DNA of 56,434 nucleotides from Liquorilactobacillus mali. Lineage in GTDB: Bacteria; Bacillota; Bacilli; Lactobacillales; Lactobacillaceae. Within the stretch, counting starts at the first letter, position 1; each line of letters opens with the position of its first letter. Below are positions 1 through 8,997 of the stretch, in pieces. The notes beneath the pieces are model-generated. The model was not told the origin of the DNA and made no database searches. It saw only the letters and a program-made list of their open reading frames with translations. The stretch is taken from positions 1-56,434 of the forward strand of contig NZ_JQAR01000004.1 of the NCBI RefSeq assembly GCF_001437155.1. The letters are read 5' to 3'. Both the position numbers and the translations under genes were made by a program.

Positions 1-204
1 AAAAACCAAAGATTTTTCCAAACCGGCCTTTATTATGGAGACTTATGTCACAGCCTCCTATTATTTCGTATAAACACGTGTCGCAAGTTAAATTTTTCCA
101 ACAAATCCCGAATTATTCATAGCAAAGAACGTGCTATATTTACAATTCCTATTAGATTCAAATTTTACTGAATTATGCCACGCTTTTTTTCTTGTGTCGA
201 AAAA
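1..204. other. Intergenic or unassigned left edge
   Basis: I see no open reading frame with a ribosome-binding site and no clear hairpin here. It lies beyond the 3' end of the minus-strand lactonase gene and may belong to a gene outside the window. Confidence 0.5.
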
Positions 205-1236
205 TTAATCGAAACGCGCAAAAGAGACACAGACTCCCTCAGGCACAGGGATATCTTTTTGAAGTAGAGTAAGTGAACCATCTGTACTGGAACGTTCAAA
301 AAGTGTAGCATTGTCGGTGTTTTGGTTAGTGACAACCAGAAATTTTTCAGTTGAATCTAGTGCAAAATCACGTGGAAATTCACCTTCTGTTGATGTGTAG
401 CCAGAATGACTGAGTGTGAAATCAGGATTGACTTTGAACGCAGCAATTGTATTGTGACCACGATTAGAGACATAGACGAATTTACCATCAGATGAAATAC
501 GAACTGCTGCAACCCCGTTATGAGCGGTATCAAATGTCTCGGGAATCGTTGCAAGTGTCTGAAGTAAATCAAATTTGCCAGTGTGACTGTCGTAAGACAA
601 CGTAGATATGTGGTTGCTGAGTTCACCAACAAGATAAGCAAATTTACCATTTGGATGGAAAACGATATGACGCGGGGCGAAGCCAGGAGCTGTTTCAAAG
701 GTTGCGACTAAACTTAATTGTCCAGTTGAACTAATATCGTAAGTATAGACCTTATCGGATCCCAAATCACAGACAACCAGACGTTTATCCGGAGTCAAAT
801 CAGTAAAATGGATTTTTGCTGTATCTTGTTCTGGTAGTGGACCATGACCAGTATGCTTAACTTCATTAACAGTTGTTAATACACCATCTGAATCGACTTT
901 GTAGACTGTGACTGTACCCTTATGATAGTTCGCAGCAAAGACTAGATGATGCTCATTATCTAGTCCAACATAGCAGGGAGGCGCACCAGCAGCCGTTTGT
1001 GTATTGATAAGTTTAGGAGCCGTTTTGCCAGAAAAACTTGCGATGCCACCCAAATCCTTGTCTTTTGCAACGGTAAAGACTTGACCAGCAGAATTACTTT
1101 GCAGATAAGTGGGATTATCTAGTTGAATAAATAATTTGGGTGTGGATAATCGTTTTTTATTTTCATCGAGAATTGCTTCATAGATACCTTTAGAAGCTTT
1201 TTTAGTGTAAGTACCAAATAGAATTTTTTGAGTCAA
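205..1236 (-). CDS. Lactonase family protein (6-phosphogluconolactonase / YkgB-like beta-propeller)
   Basis: A 343-residue protein of the seven-bladed beta-propeller lactonase family, which contains E. coli Pgl and B. subtilis YkgB. The expected cytoplasmic role is hydrolysis of 6-phosphogluconolactone to 6-phosphogluconate in the pentose phosphate pathway. Family signatures include PRHIVFHPNGKFAYLVGEL (about residues 187-205) and PRDFALDSTEKFLVVTNQN (about 288-306), plus repeated propeller strands ending in D-G/N-K-x-x-Y/F-V. The start is TTG with GAGGAGG eight bases upstream (1243-1250), and the length is normal. It is transcribed alone and divergently from the PTS IIA-like gene; an extended -10 (1273-1278) and a cre-like sequence lie between them. 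The substrate is inferred from the family only, because the family also includes other lactonases. Confidence 0.85.
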   Translation of the reverse strand: MTQKILFGTYTKKASKGIYEAILDENKKRLSTPKLFIQLDNPTYLQSNSAGQVFTVAKDKDLGGIASFSGKTAPKLINTQTAAGAPPCYVGLDNEHHLVFAANYHKGTVTVYKVDSDGVLTTVNEVKHTGHGPLPEQDTAKIHFTDLTPDKRLVVCDLGSDKVYTYDISSTGQLSLVATFETAPGFAPRHIVFHPNGKFAYLVGELSNHISTLSYDSHTGKFDLLQTLATIPETFDTAHNGVAAVRISSDGKFVYVSNRGHNTIAAFKVNPDFTLSHSGYTSTEGEFPRDFALDSTEKFLVVTNQNTDNATLFERSSTDGSLTLLQKDIPVPEGVCVSFARFD

Positions 1237-1287
1237 TATATGTCCTCCTCAGTGTGTTTATTATTTTTTATAAGTATATCATATCTT

Positions 1288-1302
1288 ATAAAAACGGTAA
1301 CA
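1288..1302. promoter_or_regulatory. Possible cre site ahead of the lactonase gene
   Basis: This 15-mer matches the relaxed catabolite-response consensus WTGNAANCGNWNNCW at all but one fixed position, but the second half-site is weak. It overlaps the likely -35 of the minus-strand lactonase promoter, whose -10 (TATACT with an upstream TG) is at 1273-1278. That position suits CcpA repression. The match may be chance in AT-rich DNA. Confidence 0.3.
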
Positions 1303-1380
1303 ATTACTTAGTAAAGTTCAGCTACAATGTGATACAATAATTGGTAGAGACAAACACTTAGTGGAGAAGGGGTCAGTAGT

Positions 1381-1737
1381 ATGCTAGAAGCAAAGGTTGT
1401 TGAAATCGGACCAGAAGCTATTTCAAAAGACGATCCGTTGATGATTCTTTTTGATGAAACAGCATCAGTCCAATTAAGACGAGTATCTGTGGTACAACAT
1501 TTTATAAATTCAGATATTAAAAAAAGAGATATTAAAAGTCTGAAAAACATTCAGATTGATGACCAAGTTTATGAAATAAAACATATTGGAGAACTGGTTC
1601 AAAGTAATATGGAAATGATTGGTCATGCTACTTTGTTCTTTGCACCAGTTCCTGAAAAACCACAGCATAGCGGAATTTATTTAGAACCATATAAATTACC
1701 AAATATCTCTGTTGGAAGTGTTATTAAGTACTACTAG
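1381..1737 (+). CDS. PTS glucitol/sorbitol transporter IIA-like protein
   Basis: A 118-residue soluble protein resembling the IIA component of the glucitol/sorbitol phosphotransferase family (SrlB/GutA). It shows the family's order of features: DDPLMILFDETA near residue 17, IGHATLFF at 80-87 (E. coli has LGHVTLRF) and a C-terminal VGSVIKYY (E. coli has PGSVLKF). The family carries phosphate on a histidine around residue 43. The only candidate here is His40 in VVQHF, which aligns about one residue out of register. No IIB, IIC, sorbitol dehydrogenase or regulator is nearby, so it is an orphan and may be regulatory or a remnant. The start is ATG with GAGAAGGGG upstream, and a strong terminator follows. 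Confidence 0.75.
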   Translation: MLEAKVVEIGPEAISKDDPLMILFDETASVQLRRVSVVQHFINSDIKKRDIKSLKNIQIDDQVYEIKHIGELVQSNMEMIGHATLFFAPVPEKPQHSGIYLEPYKLPNISVGSVIKYY

Positions 1738-1806
1738 AACTAGACTTGACACAGAATTGAATATAAAAGAAGCATGACTCAAGAGGAGAAATGGGTACGT
1801 GTAATT

Positions 1807-1853
1807 AAAAAGGAAGCTAGGTTAAAGGGTAATCGACCTAGCTTCCTTTTTGT
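1807..1853. terminator. Bidirectional rho-independent terminator
   Basis: A perfect 16-base-pair inverted repeat (1807-1822 with 1836-1851) has an A-run on one side and a T-run on the other. It sits between the convergent PTS IIA-like and guaC genes and can end both transcripts. Confidence 0.9.
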
Positions 1854-1879
1854 TACATTTTTATTTTTAAAAATACTTG

Positions 1880-2857
1880 TTAGATATTATCTCCATTGAA
1901 AATTGAATTTTTTACGATAACATAATCAACTTTTCTTAATGAATTTAATTCTCGACCACCAGCATAAGAGATTGACGACTGCAAATCCTCACGCATCTCG
2001 CGCAATGTGTCGGCAATAGAACCGCGATAAGGAATTAGTACCTTCTTTCCTTCGACGTTCTTGTATTGGCCCTTTTGATATTGTGATGCTGAACCAAAGT
2101 ATGTCTTAAACTTCTCGCCGTTTTGCTCGATGATTTCACCCGGGCTTTCTTTATGACCAGCGAACAGCGAACCAATCATACACATTGAGGCGCCAAAACG
2201 AATCGACTTTGCAATATCGCCATTGTGGCGAATTCCACCATCTGCAATGATTGGTTTACTTGCAGCCTTTCCGCAGAGACGAACTGCAGCTAATTGCCAA
2301 CCACCAGTACCAAAACCGGTTTTAAGTTTTGTAATGCAAACCTTACCAGGACCAATTCCAACTTTTGTTGCATCGGCACCAGCATTCTCGAGTTCACGAA
2401 CACCCTCTGGAGTACCGACATTTCCAGCAATTACAAAAGTGCCAGGAAGCTTTTTCTTAATATACTTGATCATTTCAATGACTGTGTCAGAGTGACCGTG
2501 GGCAACATCGATAGTGATGTATTCTGGAATGGCTCTGAGTGCAGTTAGTTCATCTATTAATTTGTATTCATTTGATTTCACGCCAACCGAAATTGAAGCA
2601 AAAAGCCCTTTGGAATGCATCATCTGTACGAAAGCTGTTCTTTTATTTTCTTCAAAGCGATGCATGATATAAAAATAACCATTTTGAGCTAGCCAGATAG
2701 CAAGTGGTTCATCAATTATTGTTTGCATATTTGCTGGGACTACGGGAATTTTGAAAGTCATTGGGCCAAACTTAACAGTGGTGTCAACTTCAGACCGACT
2801 TTTAACGATACACTTATTTGGAACTAATTGAATATCTTCATAATCGAATACAGACAT
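1880..2857 (-). CDS. guaC: GMP reductase
   Basis: NADPH-dependent reductive deamination of GMP to IMP, linking guanine salvage to the adenine branch. The 325-residue length matches the bacterial type-2 GMP reductases of the IMPDH/GMPR barrel family. Visible features are an N-terminal beta-barrel start ([12 protein letters not shown]), the GNVGTPEGV loop, the catalytic segment [15 protein letters not shown] with Cys174, and [17 protein letters not shown] for phosphate binding. The absence of inserted CBS domains and the ITKLKTG tail favour GMPR over IMPDH. The start is ATG with GAGAGG upstream. A possible promoter is TTGACT (2953-2958), 17 bases, TAACTT (2930-2935). I see no purine riboswitch and no PurBox in the 190-base upstream region. 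The gene is monocistronic. Confidence 0.95.
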   Translation of the reverse strand: MSVFDYEDIQLVPNKCIVKSRSEVDTTVKFGPMTFKIPVVPANMQTIIDEPLAIWLAQNGYFYIMHRFEENKRTAFVQMMHSKGLFASISVGVKSNEYKLIDELTALRAIPEYITIDVAHGHSDTVIEMIKYIKKKLPGTFVIAGNVGTPEGVRELENAGADATKVGIGPGKVCITKLKTGFGTGGWQLAAVRLCGKAASKPIIADGGIRHNGDIAKSIRFGASMCMIGSLFAGHKESPGEIIEQNGEKFKTYFGSASQYQKGQYKNVEGKKVLIPYRGSIADTLREMREDLQSSISYAGGRELNSLRKVDYVIVKNSIFNGDNI

Positions 2858-3005
2858 TTTTAAAACCTCTCATTCTTTATTGAACACATAATTCGGTGAA
2901 TACGTTTATCAAAACGACAAACACATTGTAAGTTACAGCAATATGTGATAAAAGTCAAATTGAAAGTAGGAAAAGTATGATGAATATTCGTGTTTTGTTC
3001 TGAGA

Positions 3006-3034
3006 ATGACTAAATTCTTAGTACGGGTTATAAT
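3006..3034 (+). promoter_or_regulatory. Promoter of the ybaK-like/rlmA unit
   Basis: A -35-like ATGACT at 3006-3011 and a perfect TATAAT at 3029-3034 are separated by 17 bases. They lie 36 bases ahead of the chosen ATG and just upstream of a GAGGAGA ribosome-binding site. Confidence 0.65.
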
Positions 3035-3069
3035 CAATATGATGAATTATATTGAGGAGAGTAAGTAAA

Positions 3070-3567
3070 ATGTCAAAAAAAGAGAAAATCAAAAAAACAA
3101 ATGATGAAAGAATTCTTGATCAGCATCATGTAAAATATCAGGAAGTTTTTTTCAATTGGTTAGAAAAAGGAGCAGATGCGTTAGGTGAGGCTGAAGCCGT
3201 AGGGGTGCCACCCAAAAGTATCCTGAAGACTATAGTATTAAAGGGAAGCGATGATGAAAATGATTATCTTGTAGTCTGTTTGCCATTAGAATTTGAAATC
3301 GACCTGAAGTTGATCGCTAACCAGCTGAATAAAAAGCAGGTTCATCTCGCAGACAATAAGAAACTAATTAATATTACAGGATATGTTCACGGAGCTAATA
3401 CACCAATTGGCATAAATATTCGCAAGGGTTTTCCTATTTATTTTGACGAACGTATTAAAGAATACGAAGAAATATCGGTTTCAGCTGGCAAGGTTGGACG
3501 TTCAGTTCGTCTAAAGCAAAGTGATTTAGTTGAACTTGTTGCAGGAAAATATTTGAAGGTCCAGTAG
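3070..3567 (+). CDS. YbaK/EbsC-type aminoacyl-tRNA deacylase
   Basis: A 165-residue protein of the YbaK/ProX-like editing-domain family, whose characterised members hydrolyse mischarged tRNA (for YbaK, Cys-tRNA-Pro). The recognisable core is KTIVLKG, VCLPLEFEIDLK, ADNKKLINITGYVHGANTPIG, IYFDERI and SAGKVGRSVRL. The GYVxGxxxPIG and SxGxxG signatures are typical. I chose ATG at 3070 because GAGGAGA (3054-3060) sits nine bases before it; an upstream in-frame TTG overlaps that ribosome-binding site. It is about 15 bases ahead of rlmA and probably co-transcribed with it. The exact tRNA substrate cannot be read from the sequence. Confidence 0.87.
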   Translation: MSKKEKIKKTNDERILDQHHVKYQEVFFNWLEKGADALGEAEAVGVPPKSILKTIVLKGSDDENDYLVVCLPLEFEIDLKLIANQLNKKQVHLADNKKLINITGYVHGANTPIGINIRKGFPIYFDERIKEYEEISVSAGKVGRSVRLKQSDLVELVAGKYLKVQ

Positions 3568-3582
3568 AGTAGGGAGACGAAC

Positions 3583-4440
3583 TTGAAAAAAATCGAGAAA
3601 AAGTTACATTTTGTTGCACAGAATATTGATATGTTTGTCTGTCCTGTTTGTAGATCGAGTTTTGTAGATACTCAACCTTATAGTGTAATCTGTAAGAATG
3701 GTCATAATTTTGATTTTTCAAAAAAGGGAACATTGTATCTCCTGACACATCAAATAACAAGCGACTATGATGACGATAGGATGTGGAATTCGCGAGCAAA
3801 AATTCAGACGGCTGGTTTTTTCGAGCCAATTGCGGAAAAAATAACATCAATTATTGGTACTGAAGAAAGACAGCGAATATTAGATGTTGGATGTGGTGAG
3901 GGATCAACACTTTCGTACATTGAAAACAGGCGGCAGAATAGTGAAGATGTAATGATAGGTTTTGATATTTCAAAACGAGCAATAAATCTAGCAGCTAAAC
4001 GAGAAAGTAACGCATTTTATTGTATCGCGGATCTGGCAAAACTTCCTTTTAACGAGGGTGTTTTCGATGTTGTCATTGATATGTTTTCACCTTCATCATA
4101 CAGTGAGTTTAAGCGGGTACTTGCTCCAGGCGGTTCACTGATTAAAATTATTCCTAATAGTAATTATTTAATTGAATTACGGCATCTTCTATACGACGAA
4201 GGCGACAAGAACTATTCATATAGTAATCATGATGTATTAGAATTATTTAGGGAGAACTATCCGACTGCAAAAGTCGAACAACTTAGGTATTCCTTCAATT
4301 TAACGCCAGAATTATTTGAAAACCTTGTGTATATGACTCCTCTTCATTGGGGAGCAGACTCCGAGAAACTTGAACAGGCTCTGAGCAACAAATTGGATGA
4401 GATAACTATCGATGTTTCGGTTTTAGTTGTTAAAAGCTAA
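3583..4440 (+). CDS. rlmA: 23S rRNA (guanine-N1)-methyltransferase, RlmA family
   Basis: A 285-residue SAM-dependent methyltransferase of the RlmA/TlrB family, which modifies N1 of G745 or G748 in helix 35 of 23S rRNA. The Gram-positive (RlmA-II) target is usually G748. An N-terminal zinc module is visible as Cys20, Cys23, Cys37 and His41 (VCPVC and CKNGH). It is followed by SAM motif I, ILDVGCGEG, at residues 99-107, and an IDMFSP segment resembling motif IV. The TTG start is supported by GGGAGA 5-10 bases upstream and by the position of the zinc ligands. RlmA-II family members influence tylosin or telithromycin binding, but no resistance can be inferred here. Confidence 0.88.
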   Translation: MKKIEKKLHFVAQNIDMFVCPVCRSSFVDTQPYSVICKNGHNFDFSKKGTLYLLTHQITSDYDDDRMWNSRAKIQTAGFFEPIAEKITSIIGTEERQRILDVGCGEGSTLSYIENRRQNSEDVMIGFDISKRAINLAAKRESNAFYCIADLAKLPFNEGVFDVVIDMFSPSSYSEFKRVLAPGGSLIKIIPNSNYLIELRHLLYDEGDKNYSYSNHDVLELFRENYPTAKVEQLRYSFNLTPELFENLVYMTPLHWGADSEKLEQALSNKLDEITIDVSVLVVKS

Positions 4441-4468
4441 TAAAAATTAATTTTTTTGTAAGAAAACC

Positions 4469-4500
4469 TTGAAAACTTAATAAGGGCATGGTAATATAAT
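4469..4500 (+). promoter_or_regulatory. Possible promoter in the rlmA-trmL gap
   Basis: TTGAAA (4469-4474) is 17 bases from TAATAT (4492-4497) and 20 bases from a perfect TATAAT (4495-4500). No start codon with a ribosome-binding site follows before the terminator at 4570-4611, so a transcript from here would be a short non-coding RNA. Confidence 0.4.
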
Positions 4501-4569
4501 TTCAAGAAATCGGTTTTTAGTGATTATCGATTTTCATTGTTAGTCATTACATAATTGTACTTCATTTAA

Positions 4570-4612
4570 CGTAACTGTTCGCCGTGCCCACACCGAACAG
4601 TTACGCTTTTTT
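4570..4612 (+). terminator. Strong rho-independent terminator upstream of trmL
   Basis: A 12-base-pair perfect stem (4570-4581 with 4594-4605) encloses a C-rich 12-base loop and is followed by a run of T. It ends rlmA or a short independent transcript that starts near 4507. trmL starts 36 bases later, so part of its expression may depend on read-through. Confidence 0.88.
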
Positions 4613-4647
4613 TATTGTAAATTTTTGTGAATGGAGACCTATCTAAA

Positions 4648-5160
4648 ATGACAAATCATATTGTTTTATTCGAACCATTAATGCCAGCAAATACGGGTAA
4701 TATTGCGCGAACGTGTGCTGGAACAAATACAGAACTGCATCTAATTGAGCCGCTTGGATTTTCAACTGATGATAAATATCTTAAAAGAGCTGGTCTTGAT
4801 TATTGGGACAAGGTCAAGATTACTTATCATAAAAATCTACCAGCTTTTATGGACTCTCTGGGTGAAAATGATGAACTGTATCTAGTTTCAAAATTTGCAA
4901 CTAGGTCATACGCTCAAGCAGATTATTCTGACACAAACAAGAACCACTATTTTTTGTTTGGAAAAGAGACGACAGGGTTGCCTGAACCATTTATGCGTGC
5001 AAATATGGAGAAATGTATTCGTATCCCGCAAAACGATAAAAATATCAGAGCCTTAAATTTATCCAATAGTGCAGCAATTGTAATTTTTGAAGTTTTAAGG
5101 CAGCAAAACTTTCCTGATTTAGAGCAAACACATCTTTATGAGAATGACAAATTGAAGTAG
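4648..5160 (+). CDS. trmL: tRNA (cytidine/uridine-2'-O-)-methyltransferase TrmL
   Basis: A 170-residue single-domain SPOUT methyltransferase that methylates the 2'-O of the wobble base 34 in tRNA-Leu isoacceptors. Signature segments are PANTGNIARTC (motif 1, residues 13-23), FGKETTGLPEPF (motif 2) and IPQNDKNIRALNLSNSAAI (motif 3, forming the knotted SAM site). The length is typical. ATG at 4648 is preferred over the upstream in-frame GTG because GGAGA lies ten bases before it and the family begins with the hydrophobic HIVLFEP strand. A tRNA-Leu gene is present elsewhere in the window (24.2 kb) but is not linked to this gene. Confidence 0.93.
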   Translation: MTNHIVLFEPLMPANTGNIARTCAGTNTELHLIEPLGFSTDDKYLKRAGLDYWDKVKITYHKNLPAFMDSLGENDELYLVSKFATRSYAQADYSDTNKNHYFLFGKETTGLPEPFMRANMEKCIRIPQNDKNIRALNLSNSAAIVIFEVLRQQNFPDLEQTHLYENDKLK

Positions 5161-5219
5161 ACAATATCTGAGCATTTGTTATGTTAGAATTGAGTCAGAT
5201 ATATATCGAGGTGAAAAAG

Positions 5220-7547
5220 GTGGCACAGAGAAAAAGAAAACCAAGTATCAAGGCTAAAAAGAGAGAGTCCAATAGGATTTGTGGAGCCTTTTTTATTTTC
5301 TTTGGTGTGTTTGGAATTTTTAAATTGGGATTTCTAGGAATATTGTGCTTGAATCTTTTCCGTATTTTTCTAGGAGATGTAGCAGTAATCGGCTTGGCTG
5401 CACTTGTTGTACTTGGAGCCTATCTTCTAGTTTCTGGAACTGAGCCAAAGCTAAAGAAAAATTGGGTTTGGGGATTAAGCGGTCTTATATTGTCCTTACT
5501 GTTGGTATTGCATGCGATGTTGTTTGGCAAGCTTGATTTGCATTCTCATTTCATTAATATTACGTGGCAGTATCTCCAAAATGACCTAGTAGCTGGTGAT
5601 ATTGGGACGAGTGTAGGCGGGGGAATGCTGGGTGCATTTTTCTATGCTCCAGCTTATTTTCTATTTTCGCAGGTAGGGACTTATATATTCGGTTCGGTCC
5701 TTGCCGTCCTTAGTTTGTGCGTTTTTTTTGAAGTATCGTTTACTAAGGTTTTACAGGTAATTGGAGTTACTGCTAACTACTTCATAAGGGGCTGTAGTGT
5801 TGTATTAAGAAAACTGTTTGAAACAGTTAAAAGTGGTTATATCAAGATAAAAAAGCATAATAAGGAATCACATGAACAAAAAATTGTAAAAAAACAAAAG
5901 GAACTTGCGCAGCAGAAACAACAGATTGTTGCAGATAATACTCAACAGGAACAGATAAAAGAGCAGGAACATGTTACTGAGACAGAATTTGTCAAAACTA
6001 ATAGTTGGAATACAGAAAAAAATGAGACTAATGAGGCTGAAGAGTCAACTGGTAAGAGTACTAGAGATGATAGTAGTGGCGAAGTACTTATTACCGGAAA
6101 TTCAGTGAATCCAGACTATAAGTTACCAGGTACAGAGTTGCTGCAAGAAGTTGCAGCAGAAGATCAAAGCGATGAGTATAAGAAAATTGAGCATAATACT
6201 AAGGTTCTTAAGGAGACATTCAAAAGCTTTGGTGTTGATGTCGAGATAAAAAAAGCGATCTTAGGTCCCTCTGTTACCAAATATGAGTTACATCCTGCAA
6301 TTGGTGTGAAAGTTAGCAAAATTGTTGGATTGACGGATGATTTGGCCTTAGCGCTAGCAGCTAAAGACATTAGGATTGAAGCACCGATTCCTGGCAAGTC
6401 ACTGATTGGTATTGAAGTCCCTAATCAGAAAGTATCAACCGTCTCATTCAGAAGTATAATTGAGGAACAAAAGAGACAACATTCTAAATTATTAGAGGTG
6501 CCTCTAGGAAGGGATATTGCAGGTAATCTTGTTACAGCTGACTTAGGCAAAATGCCCCATTTGTTGATTGCAGGCTCTACTGGTAGCGGAAAGTCGGTTG
6601 CAATTAATGGAATTATTACAAGTTTATTAATGAACTGTCCACCGCATTTAGTCAAGTTGATGCTGGTCGATCCAAAGAAAGTTGAATTGGGTGTCTATAA
6701 TGGGATTCCCCACTTGTTGACACCTGTTGTGACAAATCCTAAAAAAGCTGCAAAGGCTCTAAATAAGTTGGTTGAGGAAATGGAACGCCGCTATGAGCTC
6801 TTTGCAAACACGGGTCAGAGAAACATTGCTGGGTATAATGAGATGGTAGAACGGCAAAATAAGGAAATGAAGACAGCTGAACAACTGTTGCCTTATATTG
6901 TAATCGTGGTTGATGAATTGTCTGACTTGATGATGGTAGCTTCAAATGAAGTTGAGGATGCGATTATTAGGTTGGCACAAATGGCACGTGCTGCTGGAAT
7001 TCATATGATTTTAGCGACTCAGCGCCCTTCAGTCGATGTTATTACTGGTTTGATAAAAGCAAATGTTCCTTCACGGATGGCTTTTGCGGTTTCAAGTGGT
7101 ACTGACTCACGAACAATTATTGATTCAAATGGTGCAGAAAAATTATTAGGCCGAGGAGATATGTTGTTTCTTCCAATGGGACTTAATAAACCAATCAGGG
7201 TTCAAGGTGCATTTATTTCTGATCAAGATGTGGCAAACATAGTGGCTTTTGTAAAAGAACAACAGCCAGCGGAGTATGATGAATCGTTAATTGTCTCAGA
7301 TGAAGAAACACAGCAAAATCAGCCTGATGATGCAGAAGATGAATTGTTTGAGGATGCAGTTAAGTTAATTGCAAGAGAACAGTCATGCAGCATTTCAATG
7401 CTTCAGCGCCGTTTTAGGATCGGATATAATCGCGCCGCTAGACTTGTAGATGAGTTGGAGGCACATGGTATGATCGGCCCATCTGAGGGCAGCAAACCTC
7501 GTAAAGTGTTTGTTCAAAGAGATGATGATTCAACAATGGAAGAATAG
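5220..7547 (+). CDS. ftsK: DNA translocase FtsK/SpoIIIE
   Basis: A membrane-anchored hexameric DNA pump that clears chromosome DNA from the division septum. Four hydrophobic segments in the first 170 residues are followed by a charged Q/E/K-rich linker (about 200-300), the alpha/beta motor and a C-terminal winged-helix gamma domain (about 710-775) that in the family reads KOPS/SRS sequences. Walker A is GSTGSGKS at 452-459 and Walker B is VIVVDEL ending near residue 567. At 775 residues it is of SpoIIIE size. I chose GTG at 5220 because CGAGGTGA (5207-5213) is its ribosome-binding site; an earlier in-frame ATG has none. It is the first gene of the conserved ftsK-ymfFHI-rodZ-pgsA-cinA-recA block. 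Confidence 0.95.
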   Translation: MAQRKRKPSIKAKKRESNRICGAFFIFFGVFGIFKLGFLGILCLNLFRIFLGDVAVIGLAALVVLGAYLLVSGTEPKLKKNWVWGLSGLILSLLLVLHAMLFGKLDLHSHFINITWQYLQNDLVAGDIGTSVGGGMLGAFFYAPAYFLFSQVGTYIFGSVLAVLSLCVFFEVSFTKVLQVIGVTANYFIRGCSVVLRKLFETVKSGYIKIKKHNKESHEQKIVKKQKELAQQKQQIVADNTQQEQIKEQEHVTETEFVKTNSWNTEKNETNEAEESTGKSTRDDSSGEVLITGNSVNPDYKLPGTELLQEVAAEDQSDEYKKIEHNTKVLKETFKSFGVDVEIKKAILGPSVTKYELHPAIGVKVSKIVGLTDDLALALAAKDIRIEAPIPGKSLIGIEVPNQKVSTVSFRSIIEEQKRQHSKLLEVPLGRDIAGNLVTADLGKMPHLLIAGSTGSGKSVAINGIITSLLMNCPPHLVKLMLVDPKKVELGVYNGIPHLLTPVVTNPKKAAKALNKLVEEMERRYELFANTGQRNIAGYNEMVERQNKEMKTAEQLLPYIVIVVDELSDLMMVASNEVEDAIIRLAQMARAAGIHMILATQRPSVDVITGLIKANVPSRMAFAVSSGTDSRTIIDSNGAEKLLGRGDMLFLPMGLNKPIRVQGAFISDQDVANIVAFVKEQQPAEYDESLIVSDEETQQNQPDDAEDELFEDAVKLIAREQSCSISMLQRRFRIGYNRAARLVDELEAHGMIGPSEGSKPRKVFVQRDDDSTMEE

Positions 7548-7590
7548 CAAGTTAAAAAGGTATACAAAGAACAAGATGGCTGGCTATAGA

Positions 7591-7640
7591 TAAGGGATTG
7601 CGCTGAAGTATCTTTTGGGCAATCCCTTATTAGTTTGAGA
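7591..7640 (+). terminator. Hairpin after ftsK, probable terminator
   Basis: An 11-base-pair perfect stem (7591-7601 with 7619-7629) follows ftsK by about 43 bases. The downstream T-run is poor, so termination may be partial. Confidence 0.55.
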
Positions 7641-7664
7641 TGTGAATGTATGCTGAAAGTCAGA

Positions 7665-7693
7665 TTGTTTTTTGTATTTTTTTCGCTTATTAT
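7665..7693 (+). promoter_or_regulatory. Promoter of the ymfF operon
   Basis: TTGTTT (7665-7670), a 17-base spacer and TATTAT (7688-7693), about 18 bases upstream of the AGGGAGG ribosome-binding site of ymfF. Confidence 0.55.
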
Positions 7694-7725
7694 TAGGTCT
7701 ATGAATATTTAGGGAGGAAAAATAA

Positions 7726-8997
7726 GTGCGTATAAGCTTAAATCCGGGTGTTAGTTTATCGTTGATTTCAACCAAACAATTTAAAACAACTAGAATAGCA
7801 GTGGATTTGATAACTCCATTGAAGTCTGAATCATTAACCAAGCGCTTGCTTTTAGCTGGTATTTTGGAAAATAGCAGTCAGAAATATCCTAGTCAGAAGA
7901 TATTATCAGAAGAACTTGCACGGATGTATGGTGCAGGGTTTGGTGTTTCTACAGAAAGAAAGGGAAATATTCATGCGTTAAGCTTTAACTTGGAATGCGT
8001 CAATGAACATTTTTTGAATACTAATAGTCAATTATTGGAACAAGGAATCAATTTCTTAAAGGAAATTATTTTTAAACCACTGTTAGATGGTAACCGCTTT
8101 GATCCAAAGACTTTTGAGAGACAAAAGGAAGTTCTGGCTGACTATATCGGCTCGGTCAAAGATGACAGACAGTTATTTGCGACACTTGAATTGAATAATG
8201 CCTTTTTTGAAGATGACGGGCAAGCGCTTCCTTCATTTGGAGATGTTGAAAGTCTAGCTAGGATTACAAATGAAGAACTATACAAGTATTACGTTGAATG
8301 CATTAACAATGATCAAGTCGAGATAATTATTTCAGGTGATGTGACAGTTGAAAAAGCAAAAAAAATAGCTGCTAGTCTTAATTTTTCTGATAGGTATCCT
8401 GAGAAAGTACCGTTGTTTTATGTACAACCATTGCAAACTCAGGTTAAGGAACGTGTTCATCATCTTGAAATCAGTCAAGCTAAATTAAATCTTGGATATT
8501 CGTTGCCTGTCTATTTTCAAGAAAATAAGTATTACGCTGCCTTAATTTTTAATGACTTGTTTGGTGGACAACCGCTTTCAAAATTGTTTGTCAATGTTCG
8601 TGAAAAAGCAAGCTTGGCATATTATGCGAGCAGCTCATATGATAGCTTTCGTGGATTCCTTTCAGTTAAAACTGGGATTGAAGCAAAGAACAAAGACAAG
8701 GTTTTACAGATTGTTAACCAACAGCTAGAAGAACTAAGAAATGAAAACTTCACAGAAAAAGAAGTAGAGACTGCAAAAAGATCTTTGATCAACAGTTATT
8801 TAAGCCAGTTGGATCATCAGGGTGTTTTACTAAGTCGAGCACTGTTTAATGGCTTATTGAATAAAGAACTACAAGAAAATGAGTGGATTGAGAAAATAAA
8901 AAGTGTGACGACCGCTGATATCGCCGCGGTTGCCGGAAAGGCACATTTAGAAGCAGTCAGCTTTTTAGATGGGGAAGTAAAGAATGAAAATAATTGA
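7726..8997 (+). CDS. ymfF: M16 family peptidase-like protein, catalytically incomplete (YmfF/YfmF type)
   Basis: A 423-residue member of the pitrilysin-like M16 superfamily. It lacks the zinc-binding HxxEH motif: the corresponding N-terminal helix region reads SSQKYPSQKILSEELARMYG. It keeps the family fold, including an R-Y-type tail segment near YYASSSYDSFRGF. Such proteins usually pair with an active M16 partner, and here the next gene, ymfH, has HFLEH and overlaps this one by 14 bases. The pair probably forms a heterodimeric processing peptidase, comparable to the non-catalytic/catalytic pairs known for other M16B enzymes. The start is GTG with AGGGAGG eight bases before. The peptide substrate is unknown. 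Confidence 0.85.
   Translation: MRISLNPGVSLSLISTKQFKTTRIAVDLITPLKSESLTKRLLLAGILENSSQKYPSQKILSEELARMYGAGFGVSTERKGNIHALSFNLECVNEHFLNTNSQLLEQGINFLKEIIFKPLLDGNRFDPKTFERQKEVLADYIGSVKDDRQLFATLELNNAFFEDDGQALPSFGDVESLARITNEELYKYYVECINNDQVEIIISGDVTVEKAKKIAASLNFSDRYPEKVPLFYVQPLQTQVKERVHHLEISQAKLNLGYSLPVYFQENKYYAALIFNDLFGGQPLSKLFVNVREKASLAYYASSSYDSFRGFLSVKTGIEAKNKDKVLQIVNQQLEELRNENFTEKEVETAKRSLINSYLSQLDHQGVLLSRALFNGLLNKELQENEWIEKIKSVTTADIAAVAGKAHLEAVSFLDGEVKNENN

Noticed and set aside
2881-3000. Possible purine riboswitch upstream of guaC
   Set aside because: Neither the conserved core loops nor the expected stems of a purine aptamer are present on the minus strand.
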